NCBI GenBank assembly: GCA_910580045.1
Contig: CAJTXF010000054.1
Location: 1-17,757 of the forward strand
Reading direction: 5' to 3'
From: an uncultured Eubacteriales bacterium
GTDB lineage: Bacteria > Bacillota > Clostridia > Oscillospirales > Acutalibacteraceae
Length of the DNA stretch: 17,757 nucleotides
Shown piece after piece: positions 7,398 to 15,346 of the stretch (positions within the stretch are counted from its first letter, which is position 1; the number at the start of each line of letters is the position of its first letter). A model generated the notes under the pieces. It did no database searches and had not been told where the DNA came from. It saw nothing but the letters and a program-made list of their open reading frames with translations. The translations under genes were made by a program, and so were the position numbers.

Positions 7398-7859
7398 CTA
7401 TTCCAGCACTATCTGCCAGTCCATGTCCGGATTTTTCCGATAATAGGACAGCTCACTAATATTGTCTTCAAAAAAGGCCCGGAAGGTCTCCTCCATACCG
7501 CTGGATAGATTCATACTGGACAAACCATCGCGGTTTGTCCAGAAGACCTCCCCCTCCTCCGAGGATTTTAACTCTCCGGAAAATGTGTCGCATTTATATA
7601 GAAAGACGATATAGCGGGAGCCATCGTCCTCTATCCAATCTTTAATACCACACAGCCGAGGTCCTGCCAGCATCAGCCCAGTTTCCTCAAAAACCTCCCG
7701 AATCACCGACTGGGTGACACTCTCCCCCGGCTCCACATGGCCCCCGGGGAAGGTCACCCCGGGCCAGCCGTGCTCTGGGCGGCGGTTCTGTATCAACACC
7801 TCATCCCCTCGATAGACCATACACATATTGGTCAGCTCAACTTCCGTCTGTCTGCTCAT
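7398..7859 (-). CDS. NUDIX hydrolase (MutT-like), copy 2
   Basis: A 153-residue paralogue of copy 1 with a complete Nudix box: GGHVEPGESVTQSV followed by IREVFEETGL. The N-terminal ELTNMCMV strand and the SSEEGEVFW segment are shared with both neighbours. The start is ATG 7859 with GAGGGA about 7 bases upstream. The stop is TAG. Reading through that codon would join it in frame to copy 1. It lies 28 bases downstream of broken copy 3. The three genes are most simply explained by tandem duplication. Likely a nucleotide-sanitation or nucleotide-sugar hydrolase; substrate unknown. Confidence 0.92.
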   Translation of the reverse strand: MSRQTEVELTNMCMVYRGDEVLIQNRRPEHGWPGVTFPGGHVEPGESVTQSVIREVFEETGLMLAGPRLCGIKDWIEDDGSRYIVFLYKCDTFSGELKSSEEGEVFWTNRDGLSSMNLSSGMEETFRAFFEDNISELSYYRKNPDMDWQIVLE

Positions 7860-7887
7860 CCTTTATTCCCTCATTCTAGCCAAAAAA

Positions 7888-8340
7888 TCAAAAGAGCTGT
7901 ATGTTATTTCCGCTTTTTGTCCTATCATTGAAAAACTCTGTGTACTGCTCCTCAAAGAACACGGGCAGCAACTCCCCCATTGTGCTGCAGAGATTCATAT
8001 CAGGCAGCTGGGAACGCTCCACCCAGAAGACCTCCCCTTCTTCCGAGGATTGTATATTCCCTGTAAACTGGCAGGCTGTGAAAAGGAATACGATGTATCT
8101 TCTTCCTTCTTCAAAAAGGACGCTTTTCACACCACAGAGTCTGGGGTCTTCAATTTTTAACCCAGTTTCTTCCAGCATTTCTCGAACAGCCGCCTAGCTG
8201 AAGGACTCGTCTAGTTCTACATGGCCGCCGGGGAAAGCAATCCCTGGCCAGTTCTTATCCAGCCTCTCCTGCACCAGGACCTTACTCCCGTTACAGAGCA
8301 TACACATCACGGTTATCTCCGCTTCAACTCGTCTGGACAC
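7888..8340 (-). pseudogene. NUDIX hydrolase copy 3, interrupted by amber codon in the Nudix box
   Basis: The reading frame starts at GTG 8340 with a strong GGAGTGGAG upstream and runs through a MutT-like N-terminus. It has GGHVELDESFS, then TAG (about 8194-8196), then AAVREMLEETGL and the rest of a NUDIX protein to a TGA at 7888-7890. The amber codon stands where copy 2 has glutamine (CAG), so a single C-to-T change explains it. Everything else, including the REUxEExGU residues and the EEGEVFW block, is intact, so the loss is recent or the codon is suppressed. The upstream 190 bases (8341-8533) contain open frame but no protein I recognise and no convincing promoter. An upstream ORF extension to 8493 is not supported. 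Confidence 0.8.
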
Positions 8341-8533
8341 TAATCTCCACTCCTTCATCATTTTTTGGCGATTCAGCTTTCGTAATGCTGCAAAATTCAA
8401 GCCAGGGCAATAAACAGCGTCATGGGTGTTCCCAATATCCTTGAGTCCAGCACCGATTCGGCGCGTTCTCGCTGCCAAAGCTCCCATCACCAAGTCCCAA
8501 AATAGACTGAGATGGCATCTTTTATATAAAGAA

Positions 8534-8561
8534 AGAGCGCCAGAAAAAGCTCTGACGCTCT
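8534..8561 (-). terminator. Rho-independent terminator after tRNA-Ser
   Basis: On the minus strand a 10-bp stem (AGAGCGTCAG with CTGGCGCTCT, one G-U pair) has an 8-base T-rich loop and is followed by TTTCTTTAT. It begins 7 bases after the tRNA CCA end, as expected for a single-tRNA transcription unit. On the plus strand only a short CTTTTAC follows. Confidence 0.7.
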
Positions 8562-8567
8562 TTTACA

Positions 8568-8654
8568 TGGCGGAGAGGATGCGACTCGAACGCACAATGC
8601 CTTGCGGCACACCACATTTCCAATGTGGCTCCTTACCAATTAGAATACCTCTCC
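8568..8654 (-). tRNA. tRNA-Ser (anticodon GGA)
   Basis: The minus strand folds into a complete type II tRNA of 87 bases including an encoded CCA. The acceptor stem is GGAGAGG/CCTCTCC with G discriminator. The D arm is TTC-loop-GGA containing GG. The anticodon stem is CCACA/TGTGG with loop TTGGAAA, giving anticodon GGA (8619-8621, complement). The long variable arm TGCC-GCAA-GGCA is typical of serine, and the T arm has loop TTCGAGT. It reads UCC and UCU. It is alone, with its own promoter and terminator, and lies between divergent units. Confidence 0.96.
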
Positions 8655-8670
8655 GTATCCCGGCTTTGCT

Positions 8671-8699
8671 ATTATAGCGCATCCTGGCAGAAAAATCAA
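8671..8699 (-). promoter_or_regulatory. Promoter of tRNA-Ser
   Basis: On the minus strand TTGATT (complement 8694-8699) and a perfect TATAAT (complement 8671-8676) are spaced by 17 bases. The predicted start is 7-12 bases before the tRNA 5' end at 8654. Confidence 0.7.
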
Positions 8700-8801
8700 G
8701 TCTTTTTTGCAAAAAAATTTTCAAAAATTATATTTCCCCTATCCCCTCTGCTTTTGAGTCAGTATTTTTGAAAAAAAGGGGCAAAAAAGGCAAAAGAAGG
8801 T

Positions 8802-8830
8802 TTGAAAATTTCATTTGAATTTGGTATAAT
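8802..8830 (+). promoter_or_regulatory. Promoter of the Ppx-like/ppk operon
   Basis: TTGAAA (8802-8807) and TATAAT (8825-8830) are separated by 17 bases, and TGG before the -10 makes it an extended -10 promoter. The predicted start is near 8837, about 50 bases upstream of the TTG start codon. It lies within the in-frame N-terminal extension of the next gene, which supports the shorter start. Confidence 0.75.
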
Positions 8831-8885
8831 TATCTTAGACATTCTGCGTAGGCTCTGCGTGGAAATTCTTTTGGGAGGGATATCC

Positions 8886-10433
8886 TTGAACAAAAAGAGT
8901 GCCGCCTGTGCGGCGGTCATTGAAATAGGCACAAAGAATGTGAAAATGAGGGTCTCCCAGCTGGTCAAAGGAAAGATACACACCCTGGACTATCTGGAAT
9001 ATCCCGTCAGCTTGGACCACGATGTATTTGAGACTGGCGCTGTCAGCTTTGACAGCCTGCGGGAATTATCTGCCGCGCTGGCAAAGTTTTCGTCTGCCCT
9101 GCTTTCATATAATATTGAAAAGCCCCGGGTCGTCTCAGGTACGGCTCTGTTGGAAGCCAGCAACCGTGCGCTGGTACTGGACCAGCTTCGGGTTAGAAAT
9201 GGGATGGATGTTGCGGTTTTGGACAGCAGTCAAGAAAAGGCCTACATCTTTTCCGAAATTGAGAAGCGGTTGGTGCAGGAGGATAGGATTCACTCCGGAC
9301 ATTCTCTTATCGCGCACATTGGTTCCGGCAGCATTGGCCTGGCGGTTTATGACGGCGAGAAGGCGGTTTACTTTCAAAACATTCCAATGGGCGCGCTGAA
9401 GCTCCACGATGTGCTGGGAGCGCTGCGCCGCAAGGCAGATGACTTCAACTGTATTCTGGAAGAATATATGGACACCATTCTTAACCGGATGCACATATCC
9501 GGTTTTGGGATAGAGAATCTCGTGCTCACCGGCTCACAGATTGAGCTGATTGCCAAACTGTGCTCTGCTGAAAAGGCAGGCCTTGTCTATCATATTGAAA
9601 CCGGAGCTTTGCAGGCTCTTTATGATTCTCTGCTCTCCATGACCGCGGAGAGCATTTCCCTGCGGTACGGCATCACTGAGAATCAGGCCGCGCTGCTGTA
9701 TACAACGCTGTTTATCTACCGGGGCATCCTGCGCTTCTGTCCCCAAGCCAAGGAAATCCTCTCTCCACCAGTAGATATTTCTGAGGGTGTGACCCGATAC
9801 ATGCTCATGCCCAAAGCAGATGCTGAATGGAGCTCTTACCTGCGGAAAAACGCTTTGGCCTGTGCGTGCACTGCGGCCCAATCCTTTCACTGTGATGAAG
9901 AGCACAGCAAAAGAATCGGCGGGTACGCATGCAGGTTGTTTGATAAGCTGAAAAAAGTTCACGGACTGGACACCTCTAAACGGCTGGTTTTGGAGCTGGC
10001 TGCCGCTCTGCACAGCTGTGGCAGTTATGTCAGCCTGCGGCAGCATAACCGCTGCACCTATGACATTATTCGCGGGATGGACTTGTTCGGGCTCTCCTCC
10101 GCTGAGGTGCTGGAAGTCGCTATGGTTGCGGGCAGTATCTCGGACGCCCTTGCTCAGGAAAACGTCCCTGAACTGAGCATTCTGACACAATCAGAGCGTA
10201 TTGTAGTCTCAAAGCTGTCCGCCATCTTCCGCTTGGCCAATGCCCTGGATAAATCCCATCTGGAAAAGCTGAAAAACCTTAAAATGTCCCTGGACGAGGA
10301 CCGGATACTCATTCGGGCGGAAAGCTCTTCCAACACCTTGCTGGAACGCTGGTCCTTTGAGGAATCCGCCGGGTTTTTTAAGGAAGTGTTTGGGTTATCC
10401 CCAGAATTGCTCATAAAATCTGATATGATATGA
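8886..10433 (+). CDS. Ppx/GppA-family phosphatase-like protein with degenerate catalytic motifs
   Basis: A 515-residue protein with the length and order of exopolyphosphatase/guanosine pentaphosphatase proteins: an ASKHA-type Ppx/GppA domain in the first roughly 300 residues and an HD-like helical domain behind it. Ppx normally trims polyphosphate from the ends. Key motifs are altered. The first phosphate loop, usually DxGSN, is EIGTKN (13-18). The SGxEEA segment is SSQEKA (114-119), keeping only one glutamate. The second phosphate loop, usually DIGGGST, is HIGSGSI (144-150). The HD pair is H376-S377. The start is TTG 8886, with GGGAGGG upstream. The longer frame from 8802 would include the promoter. 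The stop overlaps the ribosome binding site of ppk, 10 bases before its start, so the two are surely coupled. It may bind polyphosphate or a nucleotide without hydrolysing it. Confidence 0.85.
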   Translation: MNKKSAACAAVIEIGTKNVKMRVSQLVKGKIHTLDYLEYPVSLDHDVFETGAVSFDSLRELSAALAKFSSALLSYNIEKPRVVSGTALLEASNRALVLDQLRVRNGMDVAVLDSSQEKAYIFSEIEKRLVQEDRIHSGHSLIAHIGSGSIGLAVYDGEKAVYFQNIPMGALKLHDVLGALRRKADDFNCILEEYMDTILNRMHISGFGIENLVLTGSQIELIAKLCSAEKAGLVYHIETGALQALYDSLLSMTAESISLRYGITENQAALLYTTLFIYRGILRFCPQAKEILSPPVDISEGVTRYMLMPKADAEWSSYLRKNALACACTAAQSFHCDEEHSKRIGGYACRLFDKLKKVHGLDTSKRLVLELAAALHSCGSYVSLRQHNRCTYDIIRGMDLFGLSSAEVLEVAMVAGSISDALAQENVPELSILTQSERIVVSKLSAIFRLANALDKSHLEKLKNLKMSLDEDRILIRAESSSNTLLERWSFEESAGFFKEVFGLSPELLIKSDMI

Positions 10434-10443
10434 GGTGTTCATT

Positions 10444-12561
10444 ATGGCTGAGAAAAAGATTCCCTATTATAATCGAGAGCTGAGCTGGATGGATTTTAAC
10501 GCCCGGGTTCTGGAGGAGGCTACTAAAAAAGAAAACCCGTTGATGGAGCGCCTGCGTTTTTTGGCAATTACCGGCTCAAATTTGGATGAATTTTTTATGG
10601 TACGGGTTGCCGGGGTAAAAGCGCAGGTCAATTCCAGCTATAAACCCAAGGATAAGCTGGATTTAGCCCCTCAGGACCTTCTGCGTGAGCTGGAAGATAA
10701 GGCGCATCATTTTATGGAGAAGCAGTACTCCTGCCTGCATCGCTCCATTATGCCTGCTTTAGAGCGCAGCGGCCTCCGCTTTGTGGACTGGCATGGCATG
10801 AATGAAGAACAAAAGGGGTTCGTAGGCCGGTATTTTAAGCAGGTGCTGTTTCCAGTGCTCACCCCTCTTGCTGTAGACGGCAGCCGCCCCTTCCCTCTGC
10901 TGGCCAATAAAACATTGAATATTGCTGTACGTTTGGAGAGCAAAGACGAAAAGGAGAAGGAGAAAAATTTTGCTATTGTTCAGGTTCCCTCTATTCTCCC
11001 CAGGTTCTTGGAGCTTCCATGCCGGGAGGGCCGGGCGTTTACTCTTCTGGAGGACATTATCACCGCTAACCTGGATGAACTCTTTGAACTGCACACCATT
11101 GAGGCGGCCTGTCCCTTCCGGGTGACCAGAGACTCTGATTTGGAAATCGATGAGGAGGCCGAGGACTTCATGAACGAGGTGAAGAAGTCCATCAAGCGGC
11201 GGAAGCGGGGCCGGCCTGTACGCTTGGAGCTTCTTCAGAAATGCGATAAGGACTTGCGGAATTTCCTCATTGACCAGCTGAAAATCAAAAAGAATGAGAT
11301 ATACTCTCTCCATGGCCCCTTGGACTTGACTTTCTTCTCTAAGTTCGCTGGGATTAAGGGCTGTGAGGACATGTGCTTCAAGCCCATTATTCCGGTCCCC
11401 CCTGCGGACTTCTGGGGTTATACGGATATTTTCGCTGCCATTCGAGACAAGGACCGTATGGTTCATCATCCCTATGAGAGTTTTGACTGTGTGGTAAAAT
11501 TCATTGAACAGGCCGCCGAAGACGAGGATGTACTCGCTATAAAACAAACACTGTACAGGGTCAGCGGCAACTCCCCTATCATTGCAGCCCTCATCCGTGC
11601 CGCGGAGAACGGAAAGCAGGTCACAGTGCTTGTTGAGCTGAAAGCCCGATTTGATGAAGAGAACAACATCAACTGGGCCCAAAAGCTGGAAAAGGCCGGC
11701 TGCCACGTTATCTACGGCCTCCACGGGCTGAAAACCCACTGTAAAATCGCTCTGGTGGTCCGCCGGGAGGAGGACGGCATTCGCCGCTATCTCCACCTGG
11801 GCACAGGCAACTATAATGATTCCACCGCAAAAATTTATACAGACCTGGGGCTGTTCACCTGCAACAGCCAGTACGGCGCTGACGCTTCTTCCCTGTTTAA
11901 CGTGATTACAGGCTATTCCCGTCCCCCGGAGTACCAGCATTTCGCGGTGGCCCCCCATGGCCTGCGCACTTTCTTCTGCCGCCGCATCCGGCAGGAAACC
12001 GAAAACGCCCGCAAAGGCCTCCCCTGCGGCATCACCGCCAAGGTAAACTCCCTGGTGGACCCAGAGATTATTTCTCTGCTCTATGTGGCCAGCCAGGCCG
12101 GGGTGCCCATTCAGCTGATTGTGCGGGGGATTTGCTGCCTGATTCCTGGCTTGGAGGGTATCAGTGACAACATTCAGGTTGTCAGTATTGTGGGTCAGCT
12201 GTTGGAGCACAGCCGGATATTCCGCTTTGAAAACGCTGGCGACCCCAAAGTTTTTATGGGAAGCGCGGACTGGATGCCTCGCAATTTAGACAGACGTATT
12301 GAGTTGGTATTCCCCATTGAGGATGAAGACCTGAAACAGCGTGCTTTCGGCATTTTGGATACTTTGCTCAGTGACAATACCAATGCCCGGGTCATGCAGC
12401 AGGACACCACTTATGTACATGTAAACCGCCGGGGCAAGGCAGTGTTCAGCAGCCAGCTGGCCTTTTATCGAGAGGCTCAGGAGAAAATCAAGACCCTGCA
12501 GAAGGTGGAGCAGGACAGCCCACTGATTCCCATTCATTCCGCAGAGGAAGCGGGTTCGTAA
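10444..12561 (+). CDS. ppk: Polyphosphate kinase 1
   Basis: A 705-residue PPK1, the enzyme that reversibly moves the gamma phosphate of ATP to polyphosphate through a phosphohistidine. The N-terminal domain opens with YYNRELSWMDFNARVL, followed by SNLDEFFMVRVAG. The HHPYESF block and VLAIKQTLYRVSG mark the C1 domain. The catalytic His is H432 in LKTHCKIAL (E. coli H435), and the second conserved His is H451 in LHLGTGNYND (E. coli H454). SADWMPRNLDRR is the late arginine-rich motif. All catalytic positions I can check are present, unlike in its Ppx-like neighbour. The start is ATG 10444 with GAGGTG upstream; a GTG at 10435 is a less likely alternative. A 483-codon antisense frame within it is a codon shadow. 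Confidence 0.96.
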   Translation: MAEKKIPYYNRELSWMDFNARVLEEATKKENPLMERLRFLAITGSNLDEFFMVRVAGVKAQVNSSYKPKDKLDLAPQDLLRELEDKAHHFMEKQYSCLHRSIMPALERSGLRFVDWHGMNEEQKGFVGRYFKQVLFPVLTPLAVDGSRPFPLLANKTLNIAVRLESKDEKEKEKNFAIVQVPSILPRFLELPCREGRAFTLLEDIITANLDELFELHTIEAACPFRVTRDSDLEIDEEAEDFMNEVKKSIKRRKRGRPVRLELLQKCDKDLRNFLIDQLKIKKNEIYSLHGPLDLTFFSKFAGIKGCEDMCFKPIIPVPPADFWGYTDIFAAIRDKDRMVHHPYESFDCVVKFIEQAAEDEDVLAIKQTLYRVSGNSPIIAALIRAAENGKQVTVLVELKARFDEENNINWAQKLEKAGCHVIYGLHGLKTHCKIALVVRREEDGIRRYLHLGTGNYNDSTAKIYTDLGLFTCNSQYGADASSLFNVITGYSRPPEYQHFAVAPHGLRTFFCRRIRQETENARKGLPCGITAKVNSLVDPEIISLLYVASQAGVPIQLIVRGICCLIPGLEGISDNIQVVSIVGQLLEHSRIFRFENAGDPKVFMGSADWMPRNLDRRIELVFPIEDEDLKQRAFGILDTLLSDNTNARVMQQDTTYVHVNRRGKAVFSSQLAFYREAQEKIKTLQKVEQDSPLIPIHSAEEAGS

Positions 12562-12594
12562 TCTTTGGGAAGAGAATAGAGGAGTGTTTGAATT

Positions 12595-13146
12595 ATGAAG
12601 CTCGTATTCTTATTTGGGAACGCTGCTGTGGGTAAAATGACAGTGGGGCAAGAGCTGATGAAGCTCACTGGCCTGCGCCTATTTCACAATCACATGACCA
12701 TTGAACCTGTGTTGGAGGTGTTCGGGCAGTTCAACAGTAAAGCCATAGCCCGATGCCGGGAGGTCATCTTTGAGGAATTTGCCAAGACAGATAACTATGG
12801 GATGATTTTTACCTATATGTGGGCGTTTGACCAGCAGTCTGACTGGGATTATGTGGAGCACATCAGGGAAATCTTTGCGCCATATGGCACAGAGTTCTAT
12901 TATGTGGAGCTGATAGCTTCTCAAGAAGTGCGGTTAAAGCGGAATGTGAGTCCAAACCGCCTGCAAAACAAAAACTCTAAACGGGACATTGAAAGCTCGA
13001 ACCAACGCCTGCTGACTGACGACGCGAGATACCGCCTGGAAAGCTATGAAGGAGAGCTCAAGTTCTTAAACTACCTCCGGCTGGATAATACAGAGCTTCC
13101 GCCCCAGGAGGCGGCTGCAAAAATCAAGGAAGTATTTTCACTATAA
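12595..13146 (+). CDS. P-loop nucleotide kinase-like protein
   Basis: A 183-residue protein beginning MKLVFLFGNAAVGKMT; the GNAAVGKMT at 8-16 is a Walker A loop of the AAA_33/shikimate-kinase-like type. A FHNHMTIEP segment after the loop fits a substrate-binding strand, and the C-terminal half is helical and charged (KRNVSPNRLQNKNSKRD), resembling the lid of small kinases. No clear Walker B DD pair is visible. The start is ATG 12595, with GAGGAG 11 bases upstream. It follows ppk by 33 bases and could be in the same operon. Substrate unknown. Annotators usually call this AAA-family ATPase or shikimate-kinase-like. Confidence 0.75.
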   Translation: MKLVFLFGNAAVGKMTVGQELMKLTGLRLFHNHMTIEPVLEVFGQFNSKAIARCREVIFEEFAKTDNYGMIFTYMWAFDQQSDWDYVEHIREIFAPYGTEFYYVELIASQEVRLKRNVSPNRLQNKNSKRDIESSNQRLLTDDARYRLESYEGELKFLNYLRLDNTELPPQEAAAKIKEVFSL

Positions 13147-13216
13147 TCTGTACTTGAATTGCAAATTGTGCGGCTGATTGAAGCGATAAAACCAATTAAA
13201 GAAGGGGACGATTCAC

Positions 13217-14293
13217 ATGAAAAGAGTAGGCATTTTAACCAGCGGCGGGGACTGCCAGGGACTGAATCCCGCCATTCGGGGTGTGGCCAAAGGGCTGTAT
13301 GAGGAGTTCGGCAAAAATGTGGAGATTTACGGTATTAAGGACGGCTATAAGGGGTTGATATTTGGTGAATATAAGCTGATGCACCCCTCCGATTTTTCCG
13401 GTATCCTGACCTTAGGCGGCACGCTGCTGGGGACCTCCCGCCAGCCTTTCAAGACGATTCGCGTCATTGACGAAAACAGCGTGGACAAGGTGGCCGCCAT
13501 GAAAGACCACTATAAAAAGATGAAGCTGGACTGTCTCGTGATTTTAGGCGGCAATGGCACGCAGAAGACAGCGAATCTTCTACGTGAAGAAGGTCTGAAT
13601 GTTATCCATCTGCCCAAAACGATTGACAATGATGTGTGGGGCACTGACGTGACCTTTGGTTACCACAGCGCAGTGGAAGTGGCCACCAATGTAATTGACT
13701 GCATCCACACCACAGCAACCTCCCATGGCCGTATTTTCATTGTGGAGGTCATGGGCCACAAGGTGGGCTGGCTGACCCTTTCGGCAGGTATTGCCGGAGG
13801 CGCTGATGTGATTTTGCTGCCAGAAATCCCCTACGACATTAACAAGGTTGCGAAGACACTCAACAACCGTATTGACAGCGGTAAAAAATTCTCTATTTTG
13901 GCTGTGGCTGAGGGCGCAATTTCCAAAGAAGAGGCAAAGCTCACTAAGAAAGAGCTGAAAAAAGCTCGTGCTGCTGAGAATTATCCCTCCATTGTCTACC
14001 GCATTGCTGAGGAGCTTCAAGATAAGATAGACAATGAAATCCGTGTCTGCGTTCCCGGTCACTTCCAGAGAGGCGGCAGTCCCTGTGCATATGACAGGGT
14101 CCTCTGCACCCGGCTGGGCGCTACCGCCGCCCGGTTCATTAAGGAGAAGACTTTCGGGGTTATGGTGGGTCTGGTCAACGGCGAATGTGTACCGGTCCCC
14201 TTGGCGGATGTGGCCGGCAAGCTGAAAGCCGTGCCCGTTGACTGCGGGGAAATCCAAGCTGCACGGCAGATTGGAATCAGCTTCGGCGATTAA
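13217..14293 (+). CDS. pfkA: 6-phosphofructokinase (group III)
   Basis: A 358-residue phosphofructokinase that phosphorylates fructose 6-phosphate to fructose 1,6-bisphosphate in glycolysis. Motifs: the N-terminal LTSGGDCQGLNPAIRG (7-22), GGNGT (111-115), PKTIDND (133-139) with catalytic D137, the MGHKVGWLT block, and PGHFQRGGSP near the C-terminus. Position 114 is glycine, as in ATP-using enzymes (E. coli G104). Position 134 is lysine (E. coli G124), a mark of PPi-dependent enzymes, and N113 replaces the usual Asp103. Group III clostridial and actinomycete enzymes with this G/K mix are often ATP-dependent, so ATP is the likelier donor. The start is ATG 13217, with AAGGGGAC upstream. The gap after the kinase-like gene is 70 bases with no clear promoter. 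Confidence 0.94.
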   Translation: MKRVGILTSGGDCQGLNPAIRGVAKGLYEEFGKNVEIYGIKDGYKGLIFGEYKLMHPSDFSGILTLGGTLLGTSRQPFKTIRVIDENSVDKVAAMKDHYKKMKLDCLVILGGNGTQKTANLLREEGLNVIHLPKTIDNDVWGTDVTFGYHSAVEVATNVIDCIHTTATSHGRIFIVEVMGHKVGWLTLSAGIAGGADVILLPEIPYDINKVAKTLNNRIDSGKKFSILAVAEGAISKEEAKLTKKELKKARAAENYPSIVYRIAEELQDKIDNEIRVCVPGHFQRGGSPCAYDRVLCTRLGATAARFIKEKTFGVMVGLVNGECVPVPLADVAGKLKAVPVDCGEIQAARQIGISFGD

Positions 14294-14330
14294 GATTACA
14301 GTTTTTATCCCTACCATTTGGAGGAATGCC

Positions 14331-14846
14331 ATGGCTTTTCTGGAAAAGATAGAATTTGTCTCCTTGCCCGATGTTCGTATTATTGGCCGGGAAGTCCCCT
14401 GCTCCCTTCGCCCAGATGCGAAAAACCCAGTTCCAGCCCTATGGGAAGCGTCTTTTACTGATGGGACGATTGATATGCTGAAAAAACTGCCTCTTGTGGT
14501 GCCCGGCTGTACTATCGGCTGGATGGGCGATGTCCAGGGTCAGGACTATCGGTATATTGCTGGTGTGATTGCTCAGCCGGATACTCCAGTCCCCCAGGGT
14601 ATGCAGTTCCGGAACCTTTCGGCCTGCGATGTGGCAAAGGGGTATATCCATGGTAATTTGCTGAACAGCGACGTATATGTTAGCGCCCATACCCTGACCC
14701 TGGAGGGGATTGCCGCGAACCAGCGGCAGGAGGATTACAGCTTTGGCTGGGGCGCCGAAATATATCCTGACTGGCTGAGTTTTGAAGCCGAGGAGGGCAC
14801 ATTCTGCTATTACCAGCCCTGCAAAAAAGTTGTAATGTTTATATAG
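14331..14846 (+). CDS. GyrI-like effector-binding domain protein, first of a pair
   Basis: A 171-residue protein of the GyrI-like/AraC effector-binding type with no DNA-binding domain. Features are an N-terminal strand VRIIGREVPCS, a PVPALWEASF segment, the strand DYRYIAGVIA, then CDVAKGYIHGNL, and a C-terminal strand. The start is ATG 14331, with TTGGAGGAA upstream. An upstream open frame from 14238 overlaps pfkA and is not supported. It stops at a TAG that is itself part of the AGGAGG used by the next gene (12 bases gap), so the two GyrI-like proteins are translationally coupled. A role as ligand sensor, chaperone or toxin sequestration is possible; the ligand is unknown. Confidence 0.72.
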   Translation: MAFLEKIEFVSLPDVRIIGREVPCSLRPDAKNPVPALWEASFTDGTIDMLKKLPLVVPGCTIGWMGDVQGQDYRYIAGVIAQPDTPVPQGMQFRNLSACDVAKGYIHGNLLNSDVYVSAHTLTLEGIAANQRQEDYSFGWGAEIYPDWLSFEAEEGTFCYYQPCKKVVMFI

Positions 14847-14857
14847 GAGGAAAGATT

Positions 14858-15331
14858 ATGGACTTTCGTGTAATTTCCCTTCCCCCATTCACTGCCCTAA
14901 CCTCTGGAGTTGACCCGGTGGGTGATTTTACCGAAAGGAGCGCACTATGGAAATTCAATGAATATTTCAGTACCATTACTCCCTCCCCAAGAGACGGCTT
15001 TATGCCCCGGGACTTCCTTTTCTTTAACGAAGCGGCCGGAGGCATGGAGTGGTGGTGGGCTTTGGCCGAGGGTATGCCCGACGGAGGTTTTGAAAAGGTC
15101 TCCTTTGAGGGAGGGTATTATCTCACTTACTTCTATCGGGACGGAGACGGAGAGACCCATGACCGGCTCTATGCCGAGGCCAAGCGGTATATTGACGAGA
15201 GTGAACACTTAGAGCTGGACGAGCGGCCCGGCCACTACTCCATGGGTCATATCATCACCCTGCCGGAGCTGGCAGAGGCCCAGGGATTTGCGCTGATGGA
15301 AGTCTTCATCCCCATAAAGCGCAAAGAGTGA
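14858..15331 (+). CDS. GyrI-like effector-binding domain protein, second of a pair
   Basis: A 157-residue GyrI-like protein. It contains PRDFLFFN and GMEWWWALAEG, an aromatic-rich block that usually lines the ligand cavity, GGYYLTYFYRDGDGE, and a terminal strand ALMEVFIPIK, which closely matches the usual (E)hhhPhK end of this family. It resembles the protein at 514-1017 in having P-x-D-F-L near the centre. The start is ATG 14858, with AGGAGG 7-8 bases upstream, overlapping the preceding stop. It is not joined to a MerR or AraC helix-turn-helix, so it is a free-standing binding domain. It could be a drug-binding or heme-binding SOUL-like relative, but the GyrI-like call is favoured. Confidence 0.78.
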   Translation: MDFRVISLPPFTALTSGVDPVGDFTERSALWKFNEYFSTITPSPRDGFMPRDFLFFNEAAGGMEWWWALAEGMPDGGFEKVSFEGGYYLTYFYRDGDGETHDRLYAEAKRYIDESEHLELDERPGHYSMGHIITLPELAEAQGFALMEVFIPIKRKE

Positions 15332-15346
15332 TAGTCCTACATTACT

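Noticed and set aside
8194..8493. Upstream extension of NUDIX copy 3
   Set aside because: The GTG at 8340 with GGAGTGGAG matches the length of its paralogues; residues further upstream resemble none of them.
8341..8533. T-box or other riboswitch leader before the NUDIX/asnS run
   Set aside because: No T-box GGTGG-type antiterminator motif or terminator hairpin before the first gene was visible; the only hairpin belongs to the tRNA.
10759..12210. A 483-codon antisense open frame within ppk
   Set aside because: It is a shadow of the codon bias of an obviously real PPK1; no signals or recognisable domains.
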